A DNA stretch of 64,000 nucleotides from Cellvibrio sp. UBA7671 (GCA_002483145.1 DLHJ01000013.1:124001-188000); one strand, 5' to 3'. Numbered from the stretch's first letter, positions 1-9,775 are shown. Notes: a model not told the origin generated them from the letters alone. Translations and numbers: made by a program.

Positions 1-910
1 AAATGTTTTCAATCATATCGGTGGGGATGCCGGGACCGTTGTCGATAATATCAATCCGGCAGACCAGCGAATGATGCTTGCGGCCAATGGTGTATTGGCG
101 ATGAATACGGGTACGCAGCTGGATCACACCATTGAGCACATTGGCTTCTACCAACGCTTGCATGGCATTGCGCACTATGTTGAGCAATGCCTGGATTAGC
201 ATCTCTTTGTCGCCTTGCATGGCGGGAATGCTGGGGTCGTAATCGCGCACAATCTTAATCGCATCGCTACTTTCGGCCTTGATGATATTGGCCACCCGCT
301 CAATCGCCTCGTGAATATTGAGCGACTGCCATTTGGGCAACTGATTTGGGCCGAGCATGCGGTCAACCAGGTTGCGCAGGCGGTCCGCCTCATCAATGAT
401 GATGTTGGTGTATTCGGTCAAACCGGAATTGGGCAGCTCACGCGCCAGTAATTGCGCGGCGCCGCGAATCCCGCCTAGGGGATTTTTAATCTCGTGCGCC
501 ATACCGCGCACCAGATTGCGCGTGGTTTCGTGGGAGGTGGTGAGCATCTCTTCGCGACTGATTCGCAGTAAGCGGTCAATCGGCTGGATTTCAATAATCA
601 GGCCGTCGTGGTCGCCAAAAGGGGTGACGGTGTAATCAACGGTGATGGAGCCGCCGCTAAGCAAACGCCACTCGGCATGGCGCTTGGTGTAATGATTGGC
701 CTGCGCCGCCGCGAGTTTCAGCTGGCGGTCGGTCTCATCCGACTCATAGAAAAAGTAAGTGATTGGCTCGCCGGTATTACTCTCGCAACTCATGGCGAGC
801 AGAGCTTCGGCGGCAGGGTTCATATGGCACAGCAGCAGGTCGGTATCCACCAAAATAATGGCGGTGCTCAAGCTATCCAATATGGGTTTGTAAATATCGC
901 GCGGACTCAC
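1..910 (-). CDS. ntrB: Nitrogen regulation sensor kinase NtrB (GlnL), C-terminus cut by window edge
   Basis: Cytoplasmic histidine kinase that phosphorylates or dephosphorylates NtrC according to nitrogen status signalled by PII. Read on the minus strand, the product opens with a PAS-like stretch (ILDSLSTAIILVDTD, then NPAAEALL), followed near residue 135-150 by the H-box GMAHEIKNPLGGIRGAAQLL, diagnostic for NtrB, and at the window edge by the ATP-binding motif DIIDNGPGIP. I chose the GTG at 910-908 because an AGGAGAG ribosome-binding site lies just upstream and the protein then begins as NtrB proteins usually do. The C-terminal end and the expected ntrC lie outside the window. The gene follows glnA and a DUF4124 gene on the same strand and has its own NtrC/sigma-54 signals. 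Confidence 0.95.
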   Translation of the reverse strand, partial: MSPRDIYKPILDSLSTAIILVDTDLLLCHMNPAAEALLAMSCESNTGEPITYFFYESDETDRQLKLAAAQANHYTKRHAEWRLLSGGSITVDYTVTPFGDHDGLIIEIQPIDRLLRISREEMLTTSHETTRNLVRGMAHEIKNPLGGIRGAAQLLARELPNSGLTEYTNIIIDEADRLRNLVDRMLGPNQLPKWQSLNIHEAIERVANIIKAESSDAIKIVRDYDPSIPAMQGDKEMLIQALLNIVRNAMQALVEANVLNGVIQLRTRIHRQYTIGRKHHSLVCRIDIIDNGPGIPTDMIENI

Positions 911-957
911 CAGCTACTGCTCTCCTGAACGCCTCGACAATGGGCATAGGCAGTGCT

Positions 958-972
958 GCAAAAACCAAACCA
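958..972 (-). promoter_or_regulatory. Candidate sigma-54 promoter of ntrB
   Basis: On the minus strand the sequence reads TGGTTTGGTTTTTGC, with GG and GC at the spacing required for the -24/-12 elements of sigma-54 promoters. The upstream element is weaker than consensus (TGGCAC). The predicted start of transcription is near 946, about 36 bases before the GTG. An NtrC palindrome lies about 108 bp upstream of that start, the same distance as at glnA, which raises my confidence. Confidence 0.6.
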
Positions 973-1046
973 AGTTAGAAATACCCCAGATTCGGTAGTT
1001 TTAGTTGCTGCACTCGTCCATTTTGGGGATTTTCAGGAAAATGATA

Positions 1047-1061
1047 GCACCAATTTGGTGC
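1047..1061. promoter_or_regulatory. NtrC-binding palindrome upstream of ntrB
   Basis: GCACCAATTTGGTGC is a perfect inverted repeat matching the NtrC consensus TGCACCA-N3-TGGTGCA. It sits directly after the stop codon of the DUF4124 gene, about 108 bp upstream of the predicted ntrB sigma-54 start. A further half-site (TTGGTGTG, 1069-1076) overlaps the end of the DUF4124 gene. By analogy with other NtrBC systems this would allow autoregulation of ntrBC. Confidence 0.8.
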
Positions 1062-1063
1062 GT

Positions 1064-1606
1064 CTATTTTGGTGTGGGCTTTGAAAGGGCATTGTTATGA
1101 ATGTTTGGGCGAATAATGTTCACGATGATAGGGGCAGATGTGCCCAATGATCGACCATTTTCATCTATAGCTTCCACGACTACTGTATGGGTGCCACGCG
1201 GAACATCCTTGACGATGATGTTATTCATGGTTGTCTCTTCCAGCAATTCACCGTTCATAAAGTACACCAGCAGGTGCCCTTGTTGGAGTTCCGGAGTGAG
1301 ATTGATGGCTATAGCCAGATCGCGTTGACCAACGGGAATCGTGACATCATTGCGCGGGCTGATAATGGTTATTTGGTAATTAAGTGCGGCAGGCTGGGCA
1401 TTCACTGGGTCGACAGCTACGGATTGAGGTAAACCCTGAGGTTGGGCGCCTGGCACAGTATTGATCTCGCGCAACTCCAGCTTTTCAGCTTTTTCGGTGC
1501 TGGGTTTGTCGGTGTATTTGATGTTGCCATCTTTATCGACGGTCTTGTACACATCAGCTGCACTCACTTGTGCTAAAAACACTATCACCATCAACACACT
1601 GCGCAT
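1064..1606 (-). CDS. DUF4124-domain periplasmic protein
   Basis: A 180-residue protein of unknown function. Residues 1-16 form a short signal peptide (MRSVLMVIVFLAQVSA), followed at once by the DUF4124 motif DVYKTVDKDGNIKYTDKP. The C-terminal half is rich in beta strand and turn patterns (RDNVTIPVGQRDLAIAINL; GTHTVVVEAIDENG) resembling an Ig-like or carbohydrate-binding fold; that is inference from pattern only. It lies between glnA and ntrB on the same strand, behind the glnA terminator, and its 3' end overlaps the NtrC half-site upstream of ntrB. DUF4124 genes are common beside glnA/ntrB in gammaproteobacteria, but no role in nitrogen control is established. Confidence 0.85.
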   Translation of the reverse strand: MRSVLMVIVFLAQVSAADVYKTVDKDGNIKYTDKPSTEKAEKLELREINTVPGAQPQGLPQSVAVDPVNAQPAALNYQITIISPRNDVTIPVGQRDLAIAINLTPELQQGHLLVYFMNGELLEETTMNNIIVKDVPRGTHTVVVEAIDENGRSLGTSAPIIVNIIRPNIHNNALSKPTPK

Positions 1607-1663
1607 TACCTGTCCCCTATTACCCGATCGGTTTTCCCTAGAGTACTCTTGCGCCCCACAAAG

Positions 1664-1697
1664 AAAAAGCCCGCGCCGTTTCCGGTGCGGGCTTTTT
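1664..1697 (-). terminator. Rho-independent terminator of glnA
   Basis: AAAAAGCCCGC pairs with GCGGGCTTTTT around a short GC-rich loop, giving a long stem with a T tract on the minus strand. It lies 45 bases downstream of the glnA stop codon. Confidence 0.9.
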
Positions 1698-1741
1698 CAC
1701 AGATTAACCGGACCTAAGCCCGTTTAGCCTGCCAGCAGGAC

Positions 1742-3142
1742 TTACACGCTGTAGTAGAGTTCGAATTCTACTGGGTGCGGAGTCATGTTGATGCGTTGGA
1801 TCTCTTGTTTCTTCAGGTCGATGTAAGCATCGATGAAGTCTTTAGAGAACACGCCGCCAGCCAACAGGAAGTCATGGTCTGCTTCCAGGTTAGCCAGTGC
1901 TTCTTCCAGAGAAGAACACACTTGTGGGATTTCGGCTTCTTCTTCCGGCTCCAGATCGTACAGATCTTTGGTCGCTGCTTCGCCCGGATGGATCTTGTTC
2001 AGAACACCGTCGATACCCGCCATCAGCAATGAAGCGAAGCACAGGTATGGGTTAGCAGTTGGATCAGGGAAACGGGTTTCGATACGCTTGGCTTTCTCAC
2101 CAACAGTGTAAGGAATACGGATAGAAGCAGAGCGGTTACGTGCAGAGTAAGCCAGCATTACTGGAGCTTCAAAGCCTGGAACCAAACGCTTGTATGAGTT
2201 GGTAGACGCGTTACAGAAAGCGTTCAACGCTTTAGCGTGCTTGATGATACCGCCAACATAGTACAGGGCAGTTTCAGACAAACCAGCGTAAGCGTCGCCA
2301 GCGAATTGGTTTTTGCCGTTCTTGGAGAAAGACTGGTGAACGTGCATACCTGAACCGTTATCACCGATCAGAGGCTTCGGCATAAAGGTAGCGGTTTTAC
2401 CGTATTGGTGCGCAACGTTGTGTACGCAGTACTTGAGGATCTGTACTTCGTCCGCTTTCTTAACCAGGGTGTTAGCGCCTACGCCGATTTCACATTGGCC
2501 AGCGTTAGCAACTTCATGGTGATGGATTTCGATTTCCAGGCCCATAGCTTCCATCGCGTTACACATAGCACCACGGATGTCGTGCAGTGAGTCGATTGGA
2601 GCAACCGGGAAGTAACCGCCTTTTACACGTGGAGCGTGGCCGTGTTTGCCTTCAACGTCGTCACCTGATTGCCATGCAGCTTCTTCAGATTTGATCTTGT
2701 AGAAAGCGCCGCCCATACCTGAGTGGAAATGAACGCTATCGAAAATGAAGAATTCTGGCTCTGGACCAAACAGGGCAACGTCGCCCAGACCAGTTGATTT
2801 CAGGTACTCTTCAGCGCGCAGGCCGATAGAGCGTGGGTCGCGGTCGTAACCTTGCATGGTTGCAGGCTCAACGATGTTGCAACGCACGTTGATGGTCGCT
2901 TCGTCGTAGAAAGGATCCAAAACGGCAGTTGAATCGTCCGGCATCAGGATCATGTCGGAATCGTTAATACCTTTCCAGCCAGCGATAGAAGAACCATCGA
3001 ACATTTTGCCATCAACGAAGAAGCTGTCGTTAACCACGCTTGATGGGAAAGTTACATGCTGCTCTTTACCTTTGAAATCGGTGAAGCGCAAATCAATCCA
3101 GCGAGCTTCGTGTTCTTTGATCAGGTCTAAAGTCTTAGACAT
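1742..3142 (-). CDS. glnA: Glutamine synthetase, type I (GSI-beta)
   Basis: Makes glutamine from glutamate, ammonia and ATP; the central enzyme of ammonia assimilation. The 466-residue length is typical of bacterial GSI. Recognisable motifs in order: N-terminal [14 protein letters not shown], the [10 protein letters not shown] segment, the metal and substrate residues of [20 protein letters not shown], and the C-terminal [15 protein letters not shown]. The tyrosine in [10 protein letters not shown] corresponds to the adenylylation site of the GSI-beta class, so the enzyme is probably controlled by GlnE. Transcription is predicted from a sigma-54 promoter at 3308-3322 with NtrC enhancer sites further upstream; a strong terminator follows the gene. 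Confidence 0.98.
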   Translation of the reverse strand: MSKTLDLIKEHEARWIDLRFTDFKGKEQHVTFPSSVVNDSFFVDGKMFDGSSIAGWKGINDSDMILMPDDSTAVLDPFYDEATINVRCNIVEPATMQGYDRDPRSIGLRAEEYLKSTGLGDVALFGPEPEFFIFDSVHFHSGMGGAFYKIKSEEAAWQSGDDVEGKHGHAPRVKGGYFPVAPIDSLHDIRGAMCNAMEAMGLEIEIHHHEVANAGQCEIGVGANTLVKKADEVQILKYCVHNVAHQYGKTATFMPKPLIGDNGSGMHVHQSFSKNGKNQFAGDAYAGLSETALYYVGGIIKHAKALNAFCNASTNSYKRLVPGFEAPVMLAYSARNRSASIRIPYTVGEKAKRIETRFPDPTANPYLCFASLLMAGIDGVLNKIHPGEAATKDLYDLEPEEEAEIPQVCSSLEEALANLEADHDFLLAGGVFSKDFIDAYIDLKKQEIQRINMTPHPVEFELYYSV

Positions 3143-3307
3143 TGAATGCCTCCAAGTTGTAATAGCCCGAAGGCTACGGATTGTGAAAGTTGTTATTGCG
3201 GCCGGTAAACAATCCAGAAGGGCGGTTTACCTGAAAATTTTCCCCACTTCATCCGGGCTCGCGACTCATTTCGGTGAGCGGGGCAAGACTAGGGTGTCAG
3301 AAAAGGG

Positions 3308-3322
3308 GCAAAATATATGCCA
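3308..3322 (-). promoter_or_regulatory. Sigma-54 promoter of glnA
   Basis: The minus strand reads TGGCATATATTTTGC, matching the -24 (TGGCA) and -12 (TTGC) elements with correct spacing. The predicted start is near 3296, leaving a leader of about 150 bases before the glnA ATG. Confidence 0.88.
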
Positions 3323-3395
3323 TTTAAGGAAAATAGCAATAAGCGTTTAAAAATAAGGCTTTCCAGTGATAAGGAGAACTCGTAAAAAAAGACAT

Positions 3396-3443
3396 TGCAC
3401 CAAATTTGTGCGTATAATTTTCAATTTGCACCAAAATAATTCA
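3396..3443. promoter_or_regulatory. Two NtrC enhancer sites upstream of glnA
   Basis: Site 1, TGCACCAAATTTGTGC (3396-3411), is a near-palindromic match to the NtrC consensus. Site 2 (3427-3443) keeps only the left half, TGCACCA. The centres lie at about -108 and -139 relative to the predicted start, 31 bp apart, which is nearly the layout known for the enhancer of Escherichia coli glnAp2 (-108 and -140). The remaining part of the 3143-3724 intergenic region, up to the next gene, shows no further feature I can support. Confidence 0.85.
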
Positions 3444-3724
3444 AAATATATCGGTTTACCGCTATGCCTTTTACCTCTTAGCAAAACGAGCGCTAGTGTG
3501 CCAGCAGCATGCGCCAAATTGCATCACTTTTATGGCCGATTCCATGTAAATCCTTAAGGCGTCCATAGACCGCGATGGGAGTTAGTATTTTGCCTAAATT
3601 TACCATAGCGAATATCTATAAGGTTCGGATCGAATGGCGCAAAAAATCACTGTAGTTTGCGCCCTTCGTCAAATCGGCGATGATAAAAAACACAAAATAC
3701 ATATAAGAAGTAAGGGCTTAAAAA

Positions 3725-4933
3725 ATGCACATGACAACAACCGAAATTTTTCTGATTGCAATGGTGATCATTTTCACCATTCCTTACTTGATTTGGCGTC
3801 TCGGCCGGACGGATTATTGGGCGCCACTGGTAGTCGTACAAATCATTATGGGCATTGTGCTTGGCCCGGGTGTGCTGGGTAAGGCGTTTCCCGAGTACTA
3901 CACCTTTGTATTCAACCCGGACGTGATCAAATCACTCAACGGTATCGCCTGGTGGGCGGTGATGATTTTTGTGTGGATCGCCGGTATTGAGCTGGACCTG
4001 AAAAAAGCTTGGGAATACAAGCGCGAAAGCGGAATCACCGCCGGTTTGGCACTGGGTACGCCGCTGCTGTTTGGCTGCGGCGCCGCGCTGGTGATGATGT
4101 CCTTCAGTGACGGCTGGATGGGGCCGAAAGGCATGACCTGGCAGTTTATTCTCGGTGTGGGCATGGCCTGTGCGGTAACGGCATTGCCGATTTTGATCTT
4201 GTTGATGGAGAAGCTGGACATCCTGCGCCAGCCAATTGGCCAGCGGATCTTGCGCTATGCCAGCCTCGACGATATCGCTATCTGGGGCGTATTAGCGCTG
4301 ATTCTGCTGGATTGGGAACGCGTTGGTCGCCAGGGCATGTTCCTGATGGGCTTCGCCGTGGCCGCCTATTTGTTCCGCAAATTGATGGTGGCCATTCAAG
4401 AAAAAGACCGCTGGTATGCCGGGTTTATCTGGTTGGCCGTAATAGGTTTAGCGGCAGATTGGGCTGGCCTGCACTTTATGGTGGGTGCCTTCCTGGCCGG
4501 TGCAGTGATGGATGCCGACTGGTTTAACCAGGAAGATATGGACAAGCTGCGCTACTTCATTCTGCTGACCGTTATGCCGGTATTTTTCCTCAGTACCGGC
4601 CTGCGTACCAACTGGGATGTGGGCGGCTCAACGGTATTTATCGCCGCAGCAATCCTCCTGGTCGCGTCGGTCTCAGGCAAGCTTGTGGGCGTTCACGCCG
4701 CCGGCAAAATCCTGAAATGGCAAAAGGGCGAGGCATCCGTCATCGGCTGGCTGTTACAGACCAAGGCGCTGATTATGATCATCTTCGCCAACGTGCTGCT
4801 CGATAAACAAATCATCACCAGCGAGACCTTCACCGCGCTGCTGATTATGGCGGTCGCCAGTACCATGCTCACGGTGCCGGTGGTATCACCCAAGCTGCAA
4901 AAAATCAAAGAGCTGATCTTCCGCTCCAAATAA
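3725..4933 (+). CDS. Cation:proton antiporter, CPA2 (Kef-type) family
   Basis: An inner-membrane protein of 402 residues with about twelve hydrophobic segments from residue 8 to the end. The pattern fits the Na+/H+ exchanger domain of the CPA2 family: GIVLGPGVLG in an early helix, FVWIAGIELDLKK, and RYASLDDIAIWG holding the paired acidic residues expected at the ion-binding site. It ends soon after the last helix, so there is no cytoplasmic RCK/TrkA domain as in KefB/KefC. The transported ion cannot be told from sequence. The ATG six bases downstream (3731) is an alternative start. It is a single-gene unit with a terminator after it. Confidence 0.85.
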   Translation: MHMTTTEIFLIAMVIIFTIPYLIWRLGRTDYWAPLVVVQIIMGIVLGPGVLGKAFPEYYTFVFNPDVIKSLNGIAWWAVMIFVWIAGIELDLKKAWEYKRESGITAGLALGTPLLFGCGAALVMMSFSDGWMGPKGMTWQFILGVGMACAVTALPILILLMEKLDILRQPIGQRILRYASLDDIAIWGVLALILLDWERVGRQGMFLMGFAVAAYLFRKLMVAIQEKDRWYAGFIWLAVIGLAADWAGLHFMVGAFLAGAVMDADWFNQEDMDKLRYFILLTVMPVFFLSTGLRTNWDVGGSTVFIAAAILLVASVSGKLVGVHAAGKILKWQKGEASVIGWLLQTKALIMIIFANVLLDKQIITSETFTALLIMAVASTMLTVPVVSPKLQKIKELIFRSK

Positions 4934-4954
4934 TGCAGATCCCCCGCCCCAAAC

Positions 4955-4984
4955 AAAACCCCTGGCTCGTGAGCCGGGGGTTTT
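4955..4984 (+). terminator. Rho-independent terminator after the antiporter gene
   Basis: AAAACCCCTGGCTC and GAGCCGGGGGTTTT form a GC-rich stem with a four-base loop and a run of T, 20 bases after the stop codon. Confidence 0.88.
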
Positions 4985-5082
4985 GCATGTAGCAATAGAG
5001 CAATAGCCGATCCTCTCGCCTTGGTGTGGCGATAACCTATACTGACACTTAATTCCACGCAGTTTTCATTGCGGGCTTGCTT

Positions 5083-5088
5083 TATAAT
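5083..5088 (+). promoter_or_regulatory. Probable -10 element of thiI
   Basis: TATAAT lies 54 bases before the thiI ATG. I see no good -35 hexamer at 16-18 bp upstream. Confidence 0.5.
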
Positions 5089-5141
5089 CGCCGCCTTTTT
5101 ATCCAGCCAGCATCCGCTGCATCTTGTCAGGCGCACTTCCC

Positions 5142-6620
5142 ATGCATGTTGTTGTTAAAGTCTTTTCCGAAATCATCATTAAAAGCACCCCGGTCCGGAA
5201 GCGCTTTATCAAGCAATTGCGCGATAACCTACGCCTGTTGCTGGGGAGTTTAGGGGTAGATATCGATGTGCAGCGCGATTGGGAAAAAATTGAAATCCGT
5301 TGCCCAAATGCCGATGCTGAAATCGCCGCGCAGATCGCCGAGGTGCTGGCGCATACCCCAGGCATAGCTAACTTCGCCGTCTTACACGACTATCCACTCG
5401 GTGACCTGGACTCCATCTTTCAGCACACCCTGACCCACTGGCGCGACGCGCTTGCAGGCAAAACCTTTTGTGTGCGTGTCAAGCGAGTAGGTAAGCATCC
5501 CTATAGTTCGGTCGATGTTGAGCAATATGTCGGCGGTGGATTGCTACAGCATTCAGAGGCCAAGGGTGTAAGCCTGCATAAACCCGATGTCACCGTGCAC
5601 CTTGAAATTAAAGGTGAGCGCCTCTGGGTGCTTACCAGCAAAACCCAAGGCATGTGCGGTTATCCGCTCGGTGCGCAAGACCCGGTACTGTCATTGATTT
5701 CCGGTGGATTTGATTCAACGGTTTCGACTTATCTGTGCATCAAACGGGGCCTGCGCGCGCACTACTGTTTTTTTAATCTCGGTGGACGCGCCCATGAAAT
5801 TGGCGTAAAAGAAGTGGCCTATTATCTATGGAATAAATACGGCGCATCGCATCGCGTTAAATTTGTCACGGTGCCGTTTGAAGAAGTGGTGAAAGAAATT
5901 CTGGAGAAAGTAGACAACCCTTACATGGGTGTCACACTCAAGCGCATGATGCTGCGCGCGGCAGAAAAAGTGGCCGAGTCGCTGGAAATTCCCGCACTGG
6001 TCACCGGCGAAAGTGTAGCGCAGGTATCGAGCCAGACTCTCGTCAATTTAAATGCAATTGATCGCGCAATCGATATGTTAGTGCTGCGTCCACTCGCCAC
6101 TATGGACAAGGGCGACATCATTGATCTCTCACGCAAAATCGGCACCGAAAGTTTTGCTGCGAGCATGCCGGAATATTGCGGCGTAATCTCTGTGAACCCG
6201 ACCACTCGTGCCAAGTTGCCCAAGCTCGAATATGAAGAAAGTAAGTTCGACATGACCATTCTGGAGCGCGCAATTGCCGAGCGCCGCGCACAAAATATTG
6301 ATGAAATTGTCGATGAGTTGGATGCAGATTTATCGGTGCCGGTAGTGGGCGAAGTCAACGCGCCCGATGTGATTATCGATATTCGCCATCCGGACGAGCA
6401 AGAAGCCAGCCCACTGAAAGTGGTTGGCGTGGAAGTGCGTACAATTCCGTTTTATTCGCTCAACCACAACTTTGCCAATCTCGATATGAGCCGCCAATAT
6501 TATCTCTACTGCCAAAAAGGCGTGATGAGCCAATTGCATGCGGCAAATTTGAAGGATGCGGGAAAGTTGAATGTCGGCGTATATCGTCCAGAACCCAAGA
6601 GTGCCTGCGCTATTTCATGA
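5142..6620 (+). CDS. thiI: tRNA 4-thiouridine synthase / sulfurtransferase ThiI
   Basis: Transfers sulfur from IscS to uridine-8 of tRNA and to ThiS in thiamine thiazole synthesis. The 492-residue product has the N-terminal ferredoxin-like and THUMP region (to about residue 165), a PP-loop adenylation domain starting at the motif SGGFDST, and the C-terminal rhodanese domain, present only in the long gammaproteobacterial form. Both key cysteines are visible: MPEYCGVIS, and YCQKGVMSQLHA with the persulfide-carrying cysteine. I chose the ATG at 5142 rather than an in-frame TTG at 5124, because the protein then starts MHVVVKVFSEIIIKS, in line with E. coli ThiI. The stop overlaps the next gene by four bases. 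Confidence 0.97.
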   Translation: MHVVVKVFSEIIIKSTPVRKRFIKQLRDNLRLLLGSLGVDIDVQRDWEKIEIRCPNADAEIAAQIAEVLAHTPGIANFAVLHDYPLGDLDSIFQHTLTHWRDALAGKTFCVRVKRVGKHPYSSVDVEQYVGGGLLQHSEAKGVSLHKPDVTVHLEIKGERLWVLTSKTQGMCGYPLGAQDPVLSLISGGFDSTVSTYLCIKRGLRAHYCFFNLGGRAHEIGVKEVAYYLWNKYGASHRVKFVTVPFEEVVKEILEKVDNPYMGVTLKRMMLRAAEKVAESLEIPALVTGESVAQVSSQTLVNLNAIDRAIDMLVLRPLATMDKGDIIDLSRKIGTESFAASMPEYCGVISVNPTTRAKLPKLEYEESKFDMTILERAIAERRAQNIDEIVDELDADLSVPVVGEVNAPDVIIDIRHPDEQEASPLKVVGVEVRTIPFYSLNHNFANLDMSRQYYLYCQKGVMSQLHAANLKDAGKLNVGVYRPEPKSACAIS

Positions 6621-7675
6621 GTCTACCAACGGCCACCCTACAGAGGGAGCGACTCGCTGAATTTGATTACCTGCGCGGCATGGCAATTGCCATGATTGTG
6701 TTGGGGCATTCGATTTTTCTTGCTCAACCGGTATTCCCGGCGCTACTGGAAAATTTATTGCGCGGCGGCACTGGCTTGTTTGTGTTTATTTCCGGATTTT
6801 TCTTTCATCGTGTTTTTTATCCGCGTTTTGATTACACGCAATTTATCACCAAAAAAGCCAAGTCCCTGCTGATCCCGTTTCTAGTCACTTCCCTATTCGC
6901 CTTATCGATTCGCATGCTCGGTTGGTGGCAAGACGGTCTCAGCTGGCAACAAAATTTACTTAATGTGTGGTACACACTGCGCAATGGCTATGTGCTTTAT
7001 CCGCACTGGTATATTCCGTTTATTTTTATCACGTTTTTGTGTTCGCCATTGCACCTTGCTTATATTCGCGCAGGTTTATCGGCGCAAATTTTGTTGCTTG
7101 TCACTTTTTCTTTAATTGCGTTATTGATTCATCGTCCACAATCCAATTCCAACTTTTTACAATCGCTTATTTATTTCACACCTTATTATTTACTCGGGAT
7201 TTTATTTTCGCAGTATGACGAGCAGTTGCGCCGCTGGCATTGGCCATTGCTCAGTGTGAGTGTATTTGTTATCGCCACCACTGCGCTGGTGCAAACCTAC
7301 GTTCTGGTTCACGTTGGTAACTATCACAAAGCTGCATTTACCTATGAAGGCTGTGATTTGCAATTTATCCAAGTCCTGTTCGGCTGCATCGCCATGCTCG
7401 CATTGTGCCGCCATATCCGCCCCTGGCTACAGCAACATCTATGCTGGCTGGCGGAATTGAGCTTCCCGATTTTTTTTATCCACCCGCTGCTGACGATTGC
7501 GCTGGAAAATCTGGTGGCACTGGAGGCAATAAAACCGTTTTTTCCGGTCGCCAGTTTGGCGACCAGCTTGCTGGTGTTCAGCGTGGTGTTTTTGGTGCAG
7601 TTTTATGGATCGGCAGGGGTTGCAGTGGCAATCAAACACTTCGCCGGCAGCCGTAGCCGCTGGTTGATTGGCTAA
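6617..7675 (+). CDS. Membrane acyltransferase, family 3
   Basis: A 352-residue inner-membrane protein with about ten hydrophobic segments. The opening FDYLRGMAIAMIVLGHS with its early histidine is the hallmark of acyltransferase family 3 (OafA/NodX/WecH-like), which O-acylates sugars or peptidoglycan. FISGFFFHRVFYPR and a late FPIFFIHPLL agree with the family. The acceptor is unknown. Its ATG overlaps the thiI stop (ATGA), so it is probably translated from the same transcript, although no functional link with thiouridine or thiamine is known. Confidence 0.85.
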   Translation: MSLPTATLQRERLAEFDYLRGMAIAMIVLGHSIFLAQPVFPALLENLLRGGTGLFVFISGFFFHRVFYPRFDYTQFITKKAKSLLIPFLVTSLFALSIRMLGWWQDGLSWQQNLLNVWYTLRNGYVLYPHWYIPFIFITFLCSPLHLAYIRAGLSAQILLLVTFSLIALLIHRPQSNSNFLQSLIYFTPYYLLGILFSQYDEQLRRWHWPLLSVSVFVIATTALVQTYVLVHVGNYHKAAFTYEGCDLQFIQVLFGCIAMLALCRHIRPWLQQHLCWLAELSFPIFFIHPLLTIALENLVALEAIKPFFPVASLATSLLVFSVVFLVQFYGSAGVAVAIKHFAGSRSRWLIG

Positions 7676-7768
7676 AATCCCCCGCTCGACACCTCAAACC
7701 GCACCCCGGTAGCCCAAAAAATCACCAATTAATCCCTCGTAGTCATATCCGTGCAACACCTTCATAGG

Positions 7769-7774
7769 TATAAT
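7769..7774 (+). promoter_or_regulatory. Probable -10 element of typA
   Basis: TATAAT followed by a GC-rich start region lies 63 bases before the typA GTG. The -35 region is weak. Confidence 0.5.
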
Positions 7775-7836
7775 GCGCGCCTTTTTACGCTTCCCCTTTT
7801 GCCTCAGACAGGCGCATACCCAAGAGAAATCCCACA

Positions 7837-9663
7837 GTGACAGATCAATCAGCTATCGAAAAACTGCGCAATATCGCCATCATCGCCCACGTTGACCACG
7901 GTAAAACCTCCATGGTTGACCAGTTGTTGCGTCAATCCGGCACCCTCGACCGTCGCGATGAGAGCGCGGAATTAATCATGGATAGCAATGACCAGGAGCG
8001 CGAGCGCGGCATTACCATCCTGGCCAAGAACACTGCGATCAAGTGGAACGATTATCGAATCAATATCGTGGATACCCCCGGCCACGCCGACTTCGGCGGT
8101 GAAGTAGAGCGTGTATTGTCGATGGTTGATTCGGTATTGCTGATCGTTGATGCGGTTGGTGGCCCAATGCCACAAACCCGTTTCGTGACATCAAAAGCGT
8201 TTGAACAAGGGTTGAACCCGATTGTGGTTATCAACAAGATTGACCGCCCGGGCGCACGTCCTGAGTGGGTTGTTGACCAGGTATTTGATTTGTTCGACCG
8301 TTTGGGTGCGACTGAAGAGCAGCTCGACTTCCCCATCATTTATGCCTCTGCGCTGAATGGTGTTGCCGGCCTGTCACCCGATGACATCGCTGACGATATG
8401 ACCCCATTGTTCCAAATGATTGTCGATCGAGTGAAGGCGCCACAGGTTGACCTGGATGGCCCATTCCAGATGCAAATCTCGGCGTTGGATTACAGTAGCT
8501 ATGTAGGTGTTATCGGGATCGGCCGTATCACCCGCGGCAGCCTGTCGCCCAACCAGCAAATCGTGGTGGTTGATCACCAAGGCAACACCCGTAAAGCGAA
8601 AGTATTGCAAGTCATGGGCTATCACGGCTTGCAACGTATCGAGACTGACAAAGCCTATGCGGGCGATATCGTCTGTATTACCGGTGTGGATAAACTCGGC
8701 ATCTCCGATACCCTTTGTAGCCCGGATTGCATCGAAGCCTTGCCAGCCCTGTCGATCGACGAGCCAACCGTAAGCATGACCTTCCAGGTAAACGATTCTC
8801 CATTTGCCGGTAAAGAAGGCAAGTACGTGACCAGCCGTAACATCAAAGACCGCCTGGATCAGGAATTGATTGCCAACGTGGCACTGCGCGTTCAGCAAGG
8901 TGAAACGCCGGATAAATTTATCGTGTCTGGTCGCGGTGAATTGCATCTGTCAGTACTCATCGAAAATATGCGTCGCGAAGGTTACGAACTGGGCGTTTCA
9001 CGTCCTGAAGTAGTACAAAAAATCGTTGATGGCGTAATCCACGAGCCGTTCGAGCAAGTGGTTATCGACGTTGAAGAAAAAGACCAAGGTAAAGTGATGG
9101 AAGAGCTCGGCCTGCGCAAAGGCGAGTTGAACAACATGGAGCCGGATGGCAAAGGCCGTATCAAGTTGGAATTTCTCTGCCCATCGCGCGGTTTGATCGG
9201 TTTCCGTGGCCAATTCCTGACCATGACTTCCGGTTCAGGCATCATGACCAGTATTTTTGATCACTACGGCCCGGTAAAAGAAGGCGAAGTGGCCAAGCGT
9301 CAAAACGGCGTATTGATCTCTATGGTGAAGGGCAAAACTCTCGCCTATGGCCTGCACCCGCTGCAAGAGCGTGGCCGTTTGTTCTACGGCGCTGGTGTTG
9401 AAGTTTATGAAGGTCAAGTAGTGGGGATTCACTCGCGCAACAATGATCTGGTTGTAAACCCAACCAAAGCTAAACAATTGACCAACGTTCGTGCTTCCGG
9501 TACTGATGACGCGCTGACCCTGTCACCGCCAATCCGTCACACACTGGAACAAGCGCTGGAATTTATTGAAGATGATGAGTTGGTAGAAGTAACACCACTT
9601 AGCATCCGCGTGCGCAAAAAACTGCTTACTGAAAACGAGCGTAAGCGCGGCAAAAAAGCGTAA
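7837..9663 (+). CDS. typA: Ribosome-associated GTPase TypA/BipA
   Basis: A translational GTPase of the EF-G/LepA class that assists 50S assembly and growth under stress, especially cold. The 608-residue length is usual. G motifs are all present: AHVDHGKT (P-loop), the RERGITI switch I, DTPGH, NKID and SAL. The long C-terminal part contains [19 protein letters not shown] and the BipA-specific [16 protein letters not shown]. The start is a GTG at 7837 after CAAGAGAAA; an upstream in-frame ATG is not available nearby. It is a single-gene unit with its own promoter and terminator. Confidence 0.98.
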   Translation: MTDQSAIEKLRNIAIIAHVDHGKTSMVDQLLRQSGTLDRRDESAELIMDSNDQERERGITILAKNTAIKWNDYRINIVDTPGHADFGGEVERVLSMVDSVLLIVDAVGGPMPQTRFVTSKAFEQGLNPIVVINKIDRPGARPEWVVDQVFDLFDRLGATEEQLDFPIIYASALNGVAGLSPDDIADDMTPLFQMIVDRVKAPQVDLDGPFQMQISALDYSSYVGVIGIGRITRGSLSPNQQIVVVDHQGNTRKAKVLQVMGYHGLQRIETDKAYAGDIVCITGVDKLGISDTLCSPDCIEALPALSIDEPTVSMTFQVNDSPFAGKEGKYVTSRNIKDRLDQELIANVALRVQQGETPDKFIVSGRGELHLSVLIENMRREGYELGVSRPEVVQKIVDGVIHEPFEQVVIDVEEKDQGKVMEELGLRKGELNNMEPDGKGRIKLEFLCPSRGLIGFRGQFLTMTSGSGIMTSIFDHYGPVKEGEVAKRQNGVLISMVKGKTLAYGLHPLQERGRLFYGAGVEVYEGQVVGIHSRNNDLVVNPTKAKQLTNVRASGTDDALTLSPPIRHTLEQALEFIEDDELVEVTPLSIRVRKKLLTENERKRGKKA

Positions 9664-9688
9664 CGATTAGTTTTCGCTATGTGATGAG

Positions 9689-9723
9689 AAATCCCCGAAG
9701 TGAAAACAACGGGGATTTTTTTT
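9689..9723 (+). terminator. Rho-independent terminator of typA
   Basis: AAATCCCC pairs with GGGGATTT around an AT-rich loop and is followed by eight T residues. Confidence 0.9.
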
Positions 9724-9775
9724 GCCTATCTTCGGCATCCGTGCTGGTTTACCTGCCTATTATCGGACAACATTA

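Noticed and set aside
5124-5141. TTG start for thiI, six codons upstream
   Set aside because: ThiI of other species begins at the MHVVVKVF position; the extension matches nothing.
8374-8946. Open frame of 190 codons antisense to typA
   Set aside because: Within a highly conserved GTPase gene and without motif.
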